Position numbers and translations under genes: made by a program
Assembly: GCA_964390805.1 (NCBI GenBank)
Contig: CAYMKL010000007.1
Location: forward strand, 1 to 64,000
Length of the DNA stretch: 64,000 bases
Reading direction: 5' to 3'
From: CAYMKL01 sp964390805
GTDB lineage: Bacteria > Chloroflexota > Anaerolineae > VGOG01
The notes under the pieces: generated by a model
Database searches by the model: none
The model's input: the letters and a program-made list of their open reading frames with translations, nothing else
Told to the model about the DNA's origin: nothing
Shown here: positions 31,195-39,891 of the stretch, piece by piece
How the letters are laid out: the number at the start of each line of letters is the position of its first letter
How positions within the stretch are numbered: the stretch's first letter is position 1

Positions 31195-34100
31195 ATGACC
31201 AAGCATTTTTCGCACGCTATCCGATCTCGTTGGGGGAGAGCTGTAGGCTCCCTTCTGCTGGCGCCTACACTGCTCCTCATCTGCGTCAACTTGCTGGTGT
31301 TCAGCCCAGCAGGGGCAGACGAGACAGGACCACCGCCTGAAGTGACAGGCCCCGGCTGGCACACCATCAGTGCTGATCCGGTGGCACCCGAGCAGGCGCG
31401 GCGCATTCTCTTCGGCCAGCAGGACCCGAAGCACACGGAAGGCGCTCAGCTCCGTCTGGCCAGTTTGCCTGCTTCCGAGACCGAAGCCACGGCCGAGATC
31501 CAATCGCTGGCGCGGGCGCTGGAGAACGATCCCAAGCGCATCTTCGACTACGTCCACAATCACATCGAGTACGTGCCCACCTTTGGCTCGGTGAACGGCG
31601 CCACGGCTACGCTGCTGGCCGGGCGGGGGAACGACTGGGATCAGGCCTCGCTGTTCATCGCCCTGATGCGGGCTGCGGGCTATACGGCGGACTACATCGT
31701 GGGCGATGTGGTGTACCAGGTGGAGCGGCTCGCCAACTGGGTCGGCGTCGCCGAGGACATCAACGTGGTAGGAAACGTTTTTGCCGCTGGCGGGGTCCCG
31801 GTAGAAGGTTCCAGCTCTCCGCCCGGGCTGAGAATCACGCGCGTGTGGGCCGAGGCGGAGATTGACGGCACAACCTACACTTTCGACCCGGCCATGAAGG
31901 CCTACGAAGAGGTCGCCGGCATTGACCTGGGGACAGCCAGCGGCTATGACCGGGCGACGTTCATGGCGCATGCCCAGGCCGGCGCAACCGTGACCAGTGA
32001 TAGCGCACAGGACATGAACGAAGCCAACGTGCGGGCCGACCTGGCAGCGTACAGCATGAACCTGGTTGACTACATCAAGAGCAACCTGCCAGAGGCCAGT
32101 CTGGCGGAGGTCATCGGCGGTCGCAGCATCGTGCCCACCGAGATGACGGACTATCCCACGTCACTGCCCCATGCCCTCTCGGTTGGCGATCAGACGAACT
32201 ACGCGGAGGTTCCTGCTGATTACCGCCATAGCCTGCGCGTTCAGTATGAGGGCATAGACCAAACCTTCGACACCTTTCAGATCGCCGGGAAACGGATGAC
32301 GCTGTTCTACCGGCCAGCGGACGGTGTCCCGGAGCTGCGCGTGGATGGCGAGTTGATAGAGGTCGGAAACCCCAGCGCGGGCGGAAACCTGACGCTCACG
32401 GTGGATCACCCGTATGCCGCCAATGGCGGGACCTATGGTGACCAGGAGGGCGCCTTCAGCCTGCTCAGCGGCAACGAATATGCCATCATCCACGACTTCG
32501 AGGGCGTGGAGCAAGCGCTCATCACCCAGCGCAGCCAGTTGCTGAACCAGTATCAAGCCCAAGGCTATGTCCAGACGTCCGAGGCCGCGCGTGGAGAGGC
32601 CATGCACATCATGGGGCTGACCTGGTTCCACGAGGAGTGGTTGTACATGCAACTGCTGGGCCGCCTGGCCGGGGTGGTGTCCATGCAGCACCACCGGGTG
32701 GGAGTCATGGGCCAGGAGGAGGGGTATTTCCTCAACATCCCTTTGATAAACCTCAGTCTCAAGTCGGCGACCGGCGATGCGACGGCTGTGCAGGCGGTGG
32801 CGCGGGCCAGGGCCATGATGTCCAGCGCCTTTGAGCACGGGGCACTGGAGCAGCAGCAAGGCAGCCGCAACCCGGCGGTGTCCACTATCCGGCTGCTGCA
32901 ACTCAGCAACGGAAATCGCGTGAAGACCTATCTGGCCAACTTGGGCAACTGGAGTGAGGTGAGGCCGGAGTTGACCAACTACTATCTTCAGGACCTGAAC
33001 TGGATTGAATCCTACATCAACGCTGGCCACGAGTTCGTGCTGCCCGAAGATGCGGCCATCACGCTGAACCAGTGGCGCGGAGTAGGGTACATCCAGCACT
33101 ACCAAAGCGGGGATAACGTGGGCATGGACATGTGGATCTTCGGCAGCTACTATGGGGGCAGGGGTAGCGTGCAAGAGGAGCTAGATGCATGGCTCATTGT
33201 TGACGGGGATGATCCCCCAGACAAGGACAGATCGGTAGTGACGCCGAAGAGCGATGACCCGGTTGACATGACCAGCGGGGTCTTCCTCTACGGGAACAGC
33301 GATCTGTCTGTCGGGCCTCCAGGGCTGCTGGGGCTGCGTTTCAGCCGCGCCTACAACAGCGGCGACAACCTCAGCCTGGGGCCGCTGGGCTACGGCTGGC
33401 GCCACAACTACGAACACTTCCTGCGCTTCCACAGCAGTTGGGGGCCGGGGCTGGGCCAGCGCCATCCAACGGACGCGGCCTCCATGATCACCTACGCCTA
33501 CGTGGCCCTCGATTTGATGGAGAATGAGCTCAACATCCAGGGCTGGACGGCCACGACGCTGGCCACCAAGTGGGCCATGGATCAACTGCTCGACAACGCG
33601 GTGACGGTCAATCTGGGCGCAACCACCCTGGAGTACATCGAGCTGGCCGACGGCAGCTACAACCCGCCGCCCGGGATCCGCCAGGAGCTGATTCACGTAG
33701 GCAGCAGCTACTTCCTGCAGGGGCAGCCGGATGTCTGCCTGACCTTCGACGGGGGAGGCAGGATCCGGGCCTGGCAAGACCGCAACGACAACACGTTGCT
33801 CTTCAGCTACGATGGGGACGGCCAGCTCCAGACGGTCGCCAACACGCTGGGCCTGTCACTCACCCTTACCTACATCGACACGCATCTGACGTCGGTCGCC
33901 GACTTCGCCGGCCGCTCGGTGTCCTATGAGTACACGGGCGACGATTTGACCACCTACCGGGATGCGGAGAACCAGGCCTGGCACTATGGCTACGACGCGG
34001 CCCACCGCTTGACCTCGGTGACCCATCCGCTGGGCAACGTGGTGGTCACCAATGCCTACGACGATCTGGGGCGGGTGGTCACCCAGACGGACGCCCTGAC

Positions 34101-37100
34101 GAACACGACGGCGTTCTATTTCAGCGACTACCAGAGTATGCTGGAGGACCCGGAGGCCAACCAGACCGAGTTCGATCTCAATGGTCAGGGCCGGATGACG
34201 GGACAGACAGACGCGCTGGGGAAGAAATTCGACTTCAGCTACGACGGTCAAGGGCAGCTCGTTGGGCTCACCGACCGGATGGAAGACACCACTGAGACCA
34301 CGTATCACGACCCGTCGGGCAAGATCGCATCCTACACCGATGCCCAGGGGCACACCACCACCTACACCTACACTGCCCAGGTGCAAATCTGCACCAATCC
34401 CATCACGCCCACCGAGGAGGTCAGCTTCACCTTCTACAACCTGACCCGGATGACGTATGCCGACGGCAGCTTCGAGGAGCTTGGCTACGACGATCACGGC
34501 AACGTGATCTCCCGCACTGACCGGCTGGGGGAGGACTGGGCCACCACCTACAACGGGCGCGGCCAGCCCCTCACCGCCACCAACCCGGAGGGCGGCGTGA
34601 TCACCAATACCTACAACACCGACGGCACCCTGGAGACCAGCACGGACTCCGACGTGGGCGTCACCACCTACGACTACGACGACTACAAGCGCCCCTCCAC
34701 TGTCACTCAGCCGGGCGGCAACACCGTGGGCTACACCTACGACCTCAACGACCGCCTGCTGACGGTGACCGACGAGCTGAACCGCACCAGCGCCTCGGAC
34801 TACGACGCCAATGGCAACCTGATCAGGACGACCAATCCCCTGAGCAAGACCGTGGACTACGCCTACGACCCCATGGACCGGATGGAAACGCGCACCGACC
34901 CTGTAGGACAAGTTGGCAACTTGTCCTACGACCCCCTGGGCCGGCTGGCGTCGGTCACGGACCGCAACGGCTACACCACGGCCTACACCTACGACGAGCG
35001 CGGCTGGCGCATCGGTGTGACCGATCATCTGAGCCACACCTGGACCACCGCCTACGACGACGAGGGGGTGCCCAGCAGCAGCACCACACCGCTGGGCTTC
35101 ACCACCTTTTATCAAACGGACAAACTGGGCCGCACGACGGTCGTCACCGACCCGCTGGGCGCGGCGACCCATTTCACCTACGACCCACTGGGTCGCCTGA
35201 TCTCGACCACCGACCGGGTAAGCCGCACCACGGACTACGTCTACGACGCCGCCGGCCGGCTGATCAGCGTGACCCTACCGCTCACTCGCACGGCCGTCTA
35301 CACTCGCAACACCCTGGGTCTGCTGACGCACATCACCGACCTGCGGGGGAAGGAATGGCACTTCGGATACTCGTCCATGGGCCGGCGCACCTCGCACACC
35401 GATCCCCTGAGCAACCAGTGGGCCTACGACTACGATGCGCGGGGCCGGCTGGAGCAGGTGACCTATCCGGACACCGCCACGGCCATCCACGTCTACGACC
35501 CTGCCAGTCAGATCACGCGAACCACCTACTCCGACGGGCCGGCGCTGAATTACACCTACGACGACGCCGGGCGGCTGCTGACGGCCAATCACAGTTCGGC
35601 TGGGCTCACTGCAAGCATCAGCCTGACCTACGACGATCGCGGCGACGTGATCAACAGCCAGGACGAGGACGGGGCCAACTTCGGGGCCACCTACGACGAT
35701 GGGCAACGGCTCAAGACAGTGACTTATGATGGTCAGGCCACGGTGACCTACACCTACGACGAGCGGGACCTGCTGATCCGGGTGGAGGACGACCGCTCCG
35801 AGGCGTGGATGAACTTCACCTACGACGACGATGGCCGGCTGACGTATGTCCAGCGCTCCAACGGGGTGGACACCACCTACACCTACGACGACGCCGGCCG
35901 GGTGACCCGCATCCAGGATGGGACGCTGGGCGACCAGCAGTACACCCTGAACGATGAGGGCGAGCCCACCCAGGTAGTGCAGACACTGCCGCTGGACCTG
36001 CCGCCTGTAGGACAAGTTGGCAACTTGTCCTACGACGATGCCTCGCAGATCAGCAGCGCCAGCTATGCCTACGATGTTCGTGGCCGCCAGACCGCTGCGC
36101 CGGGGGAGTCCTACACCTACGACGGAGCGAACCGGCTGATCTCCATCACGGCCGATGGCGAGACGGTCGATCTCAGCTACAACGGCCTGGACGACCTGCG
36201 CACGCGCGCGGTGAACGGGATAACCACCACCACCTACCACAACTACGCCCTGGGCCTGGCCCCTATCGTGGCGGAGAAGGAAGACCTGACAGGTTTCGGA
36301 AACCTGTCAGGTCTGGCAACCGACTACAAGCGTTTCTACGTCTACACGCCGGGCGGCAGCCTGCTCTACTCGATCGAGCCGGCCGGCTGGGCCGTGCATT
36401 TCTATCACTTCGACCGGGTGGGCTCGACCCTGTTCCTGACCGACGGCGGGGGCAGCGTGAGCGACGCCTACGCCTACGATCCCTACGGCGTGCTGCTGGG
36501 TCACGACGGCACCAGCGACCAGCCCTTCACCTACGTGGGGCGCTACGGCGTGCGCTGGGAGCCGGTGGGCGAGCTCTACGACATGCGTGCCCGCACCTAC
36601 GACCCGGGTGCCGCCCGCTTCCTGACTCGTGACCCGGCCTGGCCAGTGCTAACCGATCCGGCCAGCCTGAACCCTTACCAGTACGCCCACCAGAACCCGC
36701 TGCGCTACATTGACCCGCAGGGGGCGCAGGAGGCAGGAGGGACGCCGGGGCTCAATCTCCTCGGGGTGCCGGCAGGAGACGTACCGGTCCTCAATCTCCT
36801 CGGGATACCGGAGGGACAATCCTCACGGGGAGCGACGGAAAGATACTGGAAGGAACTTGAGGATGTGACCCGGCAGGGTCTCGACCAGGACGAGCCCCGC
36901 TTTGAGGGAGAACCTGATTCGGAGTTCCGCGTCTGGGTGGAGCTAACCGATAAGGTATTTGAGCATTACATCCAGAAGATGGAGGAACGGTTTCGCCAGA
37001 AGGGCTATGAATCTGAGCGGGAAGCGGAGTTGCACGAGTACTTGTCAATATATGTGCTTTCTCGGCATTTGGACGAAGAGAGCGGTCTACTAGGGTCTAT

Positions 37101-37290
37101 TGTGGGTGAGTTGGGTGAGGCCTTTCGGCTCGATCCATTCGAAGAAGAACCTGGGCCAATCGATTGGGATAAAACGATGGAGCATTTCAACAACCCCCCT
37201 GGTATAGGAGACCCCGTAGAGTGGCGAAAGTGGATGGTGGAAGTGTTAGAACTACAACTGTTAATTCACAATCTAAAGCAGACCAATTGA
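31195..37290 (+). CDS. Secreted RHS/YD-repeat protein 2 with degenerate transglutaminase-like domain
   Basis: The 2031-residue protein has a signal peptide (LLLAPTLLLICVNLLVFSPAGA). Residues about 95-240 are transglutaminase-like (RIFDYVHNHIEYVPTF; WDQASLFIALMRAAGY; TRVWAEAEIDGTTYTFDP), but the catalytic cysteine position reads GNDWDQA and the histidine position reads RVW, so it is probably inactive. A DUF6531-like start of the RHS region (VDMTSGVFLYGNSDLSV) and about thirty YD repeats follow, ending in YIDPQG. The last 170 residues are a unique, charged C-terminal domain of unknown role. The ATG follows GGGAGGTACATCCA. Confidence 0.92.
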   Translation: MTKHFSHAIRSRWGRAVGSLLLAPTLLLICVNLLVFSPAGADETGPPPEVTGPGWHTISADPVAPEQARRILFGQQDPKHTEGAQLRLASLPASETEATAEIQSLARALENDPKRIFDYVHNHIEYVPTFGSVNGATATLLAGRGNDWDQASLFIALMRAAGYTADYIVGDVVYQVERLANWVGVAEDINVVGNVFAAGGVPVEGSSSPPGLRITRVWAEAEIDGTTYTFDPAMKAYEEVAGIDLGTASGYDRATFMAHAQAGATVTSDSAQDMNEANVRADLAAYSMNLVDYIKSNLPEASLAEVIGGRSIVPTEMTDYPTSLPHALSVGDQTNYAEVPADYRHSLRVQYEGIDQTFDTFQIAGKRMTLFYRPADGVPELRVDGELIEVGNPSAGGNLTLTVDHPYAANGGTYGDQEGAFSLLSGNEYAIIHDFEGVEQALITQRSQLLNQYQAQGYVQTSEAARGEAMHIMGLTWFHEEWLYMQLLGRLAGVVSMQHHRVGVMGQEEGYFLNIPLINLSLKSATGDATAVQAVARARAMMSSAFEHGALEQQQGSRNPAVSTIRLLQLSNGNRVKTYLANLGNWSEVRPELTNYYLQDLNWIESYINAGHEFVLPEDAAITLNQWRGVGYIQHYQSGDNVGMDMWIFGSYYGGRGSVQEELDAWLIVDGDDPPDKDRSVVTPKSDDPVDMTSGVFLYGNSDLSVGPPGLLGLRFSRAYNSGDNLSLGPLGYGWRHNYEHFLRFHSSWGPGLGQRHPTDAASMITYAYVALDLMENELNIQGWTATTLATKWAMDQLLDNAVTVNLGATTLEYIELADGSYNPPPGIRQELIHVGSSYFLQGQPDVCLTFDGGGRIRAWQDRNDNTLLFSYDGDGQLQTVANTLGLSLTLTYIDTHLTSVADFAGRSVSYEYTGDDLTTYRDAENQAWHYGYDAAHRLTSVTHPLGNVVVTNAYDDLGRVVTQTDALTNTTAFYFSDYQSMLEDPEANQTEFDLNGQGRMTGQTDALGKKFDFSYDGQGQLVGLTDRMEDTTETTYHDPSGKIASYTDAQGHTTTYTYTAQVQICTNPITPTEEVSFTFYNLTRMTYADGSFEELGYDDHGNVISRTDRLGEDWATTYNGRGQPLTATNPEGGVITNTYNTDGTLETSTDSDVGVTTYDYDDYKRPSTVTQPGGNTVGYTYDLNDRLLTVTDELNRTSASDYDANGNLIRTTNPLSKTVDYAYDPMDRMETRTDPVGQVGNLSYDPLGRLASVTDRNGYTTAYTYDERGWRIGVTDHLSHTWTTAYDDEGVPSSSTTPLGFTTFYQTDKLGRTTVVTDPLGAATHFTYDPLGRLISTTDRVSRTTDYVYDAAGRLISVTLPLTRTAVYTRNTLGLLTHITDLRGKEWHFGYSSMGRRTSHTDPLSNQWAYDYDARGRLEQVTYPDTATAIHVYDPASQITRTTYSDGPALNYTYDDAGRLLTANHSSAGLTASISLTYDDRGDVINSQDEDGANFGATYDDGQRLKTVTYDGQATVTYTYDERDLLIRVEDDRSEAWMNFTYDDDGRLTYVQRSNGVDTTYTYDDAGRVTRIQDGTLGDQQYTLNDEGEPTQVVQTLPLDLPPVGQVGNLSYDDASQISSASYAYDVRGRQTAAPGESYTYDGANRLISITADGETVDLSYNGLDDLRTRAVNGITTTTYHNYALGLAPIVAEKEDLTGFGNLSGLATDYKRFYVYTPGGSLLYSIEPAGWAVHFYHFDRVGSTLFLTDGGGSVSDAYAYDPYGVLLGHDGTSDQPFTYVGRYGVRWEPVGELYDMRARTYDPGAARFLTRDPAWPVLTDPASLNPYQYAHQNPLRYIDPQGAQEAGGTPGLNLLGVPAGDVPVLNLLGIPEGQSSRGATERYWKELEDVTRQGLDQDEPRFEGEPDSEFRVWVELTDKVFEHYIQKMEERFRQKGYESEREAELHEYLSIYVLSRHLDEESGLLGSIVGELGEAFRLDPFEEEPGPIDWDKTMEHFNNPPGIGDPVEWRKWMVEVLELQLLIHNLKQTN
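34902..34930 (+). repeat. In-frame palindromic repeat, family E
   Basis: TGTAGGACAAGTTGGCAAC followed by TTGTCCTACG encodes PVGQVGNLSYD between two YD repeats. Confidence 0.85.
36005..36033 (+). repeat. In-frame palindromic repeat, family E
   Basis: This is the same element as at 34902, in the position homologous to 29393 of the first RHS gene. Confidence 0.85.
36282..36314 (+). repeat. In-frame palindromic repeat, family F
   Basis: This copy encodes DLTGFGNLSGL at the site homologous to 29678 in the first RHS gene. Confidence 0.85.
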
Positions 37291-37352
37291 CGAGATCGGT
37301 GCAGCTAGGGGATAATGTGCCATCGAGGGGACAGCGAGAAAGGAGAGATCAG

Positions 37353-37468
37353 ATGACACAGACCCCAAGCGGCATCATCGACGCGCATTTTGGCACCTTG
37401 AAAGACCCCCGCACCGGGAGGATGGTGCACCATTGTCTGATAGAAATCGTAACTATCGCCATCCTAGA
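37353..37468 (+). pseudogene. ISAs1-family transposase N-terminal remnant
   Basis: The reading begins MTQTPSGIIDAHFGTLKDPR and continues HHCLIEIVTIAIL, the N-terminal signature of ISAs1 (H-repeat-associated) transposases, preceded by AAAGGAGAGATCAG. It breaks off after about 39 residues, where intact members continue into a catalytic DDE domain, and runs into unrelated sequence. Confidence 0.8.
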
Positions 37469-37495
37469 GGAGGTGGTGGCTTGGGGGTGGCCGGC

Positions 37496-37531
37496 GTGCA
37501 GTGCGCGGCGAATCACTGGCGGTTGTGTTAG
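37496..37531 (+). pseudogene. Orphan dockerin-like 3' end, second copy
   Basis: VQCAANHWRLC followed by a stop closely matches the end AANQWRLC at 31157. Only 11 codons remain, directly after the ISAs1 scrap. Confidence 0.55.
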
Positions 37532-37767
37532 GTGGGCAACGGATTGCCTTCGGCGAAGCGGATTAGCGGATAGGGGCAACGGATCAGGAGGCGGATGAGC
37601 GGATATTTGGATACGTAGGCACGCGCTATCTGTTGTGCCGCAGGCCATCCCCCGCGCTGTCTTGACCAGTGTTCTGTGCTGCCCAAGGGCTGACAGTCCA
37701 TCGGTTTGACGACGGGCAGCCGGCGTGGCTGCGGTGCATGAAGACATTTGAATCAAGGAGGTTTGAC
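37532..37767. other. Non-coding stretch upstream of the mini-RHS gene
   Basis: No gene is seen. GCGGATTAGCGGATA-type short repeats lie at about 37556-37610, similar to those at 46496-46560. A GGAGG site at 37756 belongs to the next gene. Confidence 0.4.
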
Positions 37768-38190
37768 ATGTTACCTTTCCACAGACGGTTGGTTTCATTT
37801 GGTATCCCTCTGCGACTGTTCCTTCTGGCCCTGCTGCTGGCAACGGGTTTCTTCCTGGGCACAGCCCCGGCTCTTGCAGACGATCCCACCACCGTCACCT
37901 ACACCTACGACGACGCGGGCCGGCTGATCGGCGTGGACCACGGCGATGGCAAGACCATCACCTACACCTACGACGACGCCGGCAACCTGCTGCAACACTG
38001 CACCCTCACCGTAGATTTCGACCCCGATGGCCAGGTGAACGTCGCCGACGCCATGCAGGTAGCCAGTCGGTGGCGCATGACGAGCGCTGACCCCGACTGG
38101 GAGGCACGCTACGACCTCAATGACGACGGGATCATCACCGTCTTGGACATCATGCTGGTGGTGGTGCATTGGGGAGAGACTTGTGGGTGA
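37768..38190 (+). CDS. Miniature secreted RHS-dockerin protein
   Basis: The 140-residue protein starts at ATG 37768 after CAAGGAGGTTTGAC. A signal peptide (residues 1-33, LFLLALLLATGFFLGTAPAL) is followed by only two YD repeats (TYTYDDAGRLIGVDHGDG, TYTYDDAGNLLQ) and a full two-loop dockerin-like domain (DFDPDGQVNVAD and DLNDDGIITVLD, each with the calcium-ligand spacing). It may be a deletion product that joined an RHS start to its original dockerin end, or a functional small exported anchor. The two orphan dockerin ends upstream support the first idea. Confidence 0.75.
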   Translation: MLPFHRRLVSFGIPLRLFLLALLLATGFFLGTAPALADDPTTVTYTYDDAGRLIGVDHGDGKTITYTYDDAGNLLQHCTLTVDFDPDGQVNVADAMQVASRWRMTSADPDWEARYDLNDDGIITVLDIMLVVVHWGETCG

Positions 38191-38199
38191 GAAGGTGAA

Positions 38200-38452
38200 A
38201 GAAGATCATGTTGTAGTTGCGCCCCGTGAGGTCAATCACCCAGCCGTTGAGGATGGGCCCCACAATGAGGGTGATGGCGCCACCGAACCAGCAGGGCAGC
38301 GGACGATAGACCTCGTAGAGCTTGGCGCCGCCCAGGAAGGTCAGCACCCCGCCCAGGCCTCCCATCAGGTTGATCACGCCGTTGGCCTTGGAGCGGAGTG
38401 GCGAGGGGGTCAGGTCGGGCATCAGCGCGACGACGGGGTGGTGCGTGTTGCG
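38200..38452 (-). pseudogene. MFS sugar-transporter remnant with internal deletion
   Basis: The minus-strand reading gives HPVVALMPDLTPSPLRSKAN and LMGGLGGVLTFLGGAKLYEV, typical of the central loop and next helix of glycoside/sucrose-type MFS carriers. It then jumps to GPILNGWVIDLTGRNYNMIF, which belongs near the C-terminus in intact carriers. The ends are missing and the start is lost. Confidence 0.7.
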
Positions 38453-38541
38453 TAGGGCCTACGTTTCACTCGAGGTGTGGGGATGAGCCACGAAAGCAAC
38501 CGCGAGCCCGGACTGATGATCTCATAGGAGTCAGCAGCATG

Positions 38542-38570
38542 TTGACCTGCGCCGCGACCTATGGTATAAT
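38542..38570 (+). promoter_or_regulatory. Sigma-70 promoter with extended -10
   Basis: TTGACC at 38542-38547 is spaced 17 bases from TATAAT at 38565-38570, which is preceded by TGG. It drives the unknown-protein/ATP-grasp pair through a 100-base leader. Confidence 0.8.
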
Positions 38571-38600
38571 GGGCATGAATTCCATTGCTCCATAAGCCAC

Positions 38601-38656
38601 AACGCCGATGGCTGTCTTCTCTATCTCCAGAGCGGAGAGGCCATCGGCGTTTTCTT
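38601..38656 (+). terminator. Leader hairpin with T-rich tail (possible attenuator)
   Basis: Twelve-base arms (AACGCCGATGGC at 38601-38612, complement at 38640-38651) are followed by TTCTTT and lie between the promoter and the start codon at 38670. A six-residue open frame (MNSIAP, 38575-38595) precedes the hairpin. Confidence 0.65.
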
Positions 38657-38669
38657 TGGGGAGGGTTCT

Positions 38670-39875
38670 ATGGACAGGCAAATGCTGCTGCAACGTGCCA
38701 CGCAGCACATCTTTTCCACCGGCCTGGACGATAGCGGTGCGCGTCTGGGCCTGGCCAACATGAAGTACGGACTGGCCAAGATTCACCTGGCGCAGGAGGC
38801 CCTCGGTCTGCCCCCCGACGCTATCTTTATTGCCGCGCCCGACCTGACCGTCACTCGCAACCTCAACCGCTGGAGGAGCGGCTTTGGCTACGGAGGCCGG
38901 CTCACCTGGGGAGATGGTCAGCAAGAGTGGATACCGCTGGACCTAAAGCCCAACTTCTGCGGGATGCTGACGGGCGGCCTCGATCGGTTGCCAGCACTAG
39001 ACACTCTGCTTCAGCGGGTTCAGACACTCCAGGCCGAAGAACTTAGCATTGATGGGATGCCTCTCAAGTGGGACTTTGGGGAGAGCAACCACTTCATCAA
39101 CGTCTTTCGAGTCACCCCCCTACTACCACACCCCCACACCCCCACATTCTTGCCTTACGCCTTTGTGATGCACAGCTCCGGTGGCGAGTTGCGGGGTGAG
39201 ACCGCCTGGGGGGATGGGCTGTATTGGGACCGGAGTGAGAGCCTGCGGCGCAAGGCCGAGATTCTGGAGACCCCCTTTGGCCCGCTGCGTATCCTCACCG
39301 GCCAGGCCGCCAGAGAGTATTACGCCTTCTGTCAGCGGGTGGACGCTTTCATACAAAAGCGGCGGCTGCTGGTCGCCCAGCGATTGTTCGACGACATGAC
39401 ACTCTACAGCAACGTGGCCCATCAGGGGCTGGCGAGTATGAACGACATGGTGCTGGGCACTTACTTGACGCGAGAAGGAGAGGATGCCATTTACCCGCTG
39501 ACCCTCCAGGCTGGTCTGCCGGCCTATCTGGTCAGGGGCTGCCCCAACTTGTCGGATGCGGTGATCAAGCGGCTGGGATTGGAGGAGCGGGCTCGGCGGC
39601 TGGGCCTGTATGACCGGCTGCGGTCGGCCAACATTATCCCGCATGGGGGAGGGTACACTTTTCCCCACCTTCGGGAAGTCCTCTCTGTGATCGAGATGGG
39701 GCAGGAGCGATATTTTGAACTCAGCCTGGGCACCGACGAAAGCCGACAGTACGTCAGCGACGTGCGCGACCTCCCCTACGCCTATCGCGGCATGGAGGTG
39801 GTGGAGCGCGTGGTGGAACTGGGCCTGGGCGAGTTGGTGGCCCGACTAACTCCCCTATACGTGCTGAAAATATAA
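38670..39875 (+). CDS. Unknown 401-residue protein linked to ATP-grasp gene
   Basis: I do not recognise the family. The protein is soluble-looking with no signal peptide. Visible segments include LDLKPNFCGMLTGGL, KWDFGESNHFINVF, FVMHSSGGELRGETAWGDG, IIPHGGGYTFPH and RYFELSLGTDESRQYVSDVR. The histidine-, glycine- and acid-rich clusters (ESNHF, HSSGGE, HGGGYTFPH) suggest a metal- or nucleotide-dependent catalytic site, which is an inference. A repeat insertion encodes PLLPHPHTPTF at about residues 150-162. It is 16 bases upstream of an ATP-grasp-like gene and probably cotranscribed. GGGGAGGGTTCT precedes the ATG. Confidence 0.75.
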   Translation: MDRQMLLQRATQHIFSTGLDDSGARLGLANMKYGLAKIHLAQEALGLPPDAIFIAAPDLTVTRNLNRWRSGFGYGGRLTWGDGQQEWIPLDLKPNFCGMLTGGLDRLPALDTLLQRVQTLQAEELSIDGMPLKWDFGESNHFINVFRVTPLLPHPHTPTFLPYAFVMHSSGGELRGETAWGDGLYWDRSESLRRKAEILETPFGPLRILTGQAAREYYAFCQRVDAFIQKRRLLVAQRLFDDMTLYSNVAHQGLASMNDMVLGTYLTREGEDAIYPLTLQAGLPAYLVRGCPNLSDAVIKRLGLEERARRLGLYDRLRSANIIPHGGGYTFPHLREVLSVIEMGQERYFELSLGTDESRQYVSDVRDLPYAYRGMEVVERVVELGLGELVARLTPLYVLKI

Positions 39876-39891
39876 ATCAGGAGGAAGGCAA

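Noticed and set aside
37349..37843. 164-codon minus-strand frame over the ISAs1 scrap and mini-RHS leader
   Set aside because: It is antisense to recognised coding pieces and crosses several repeats; no domain is visible.
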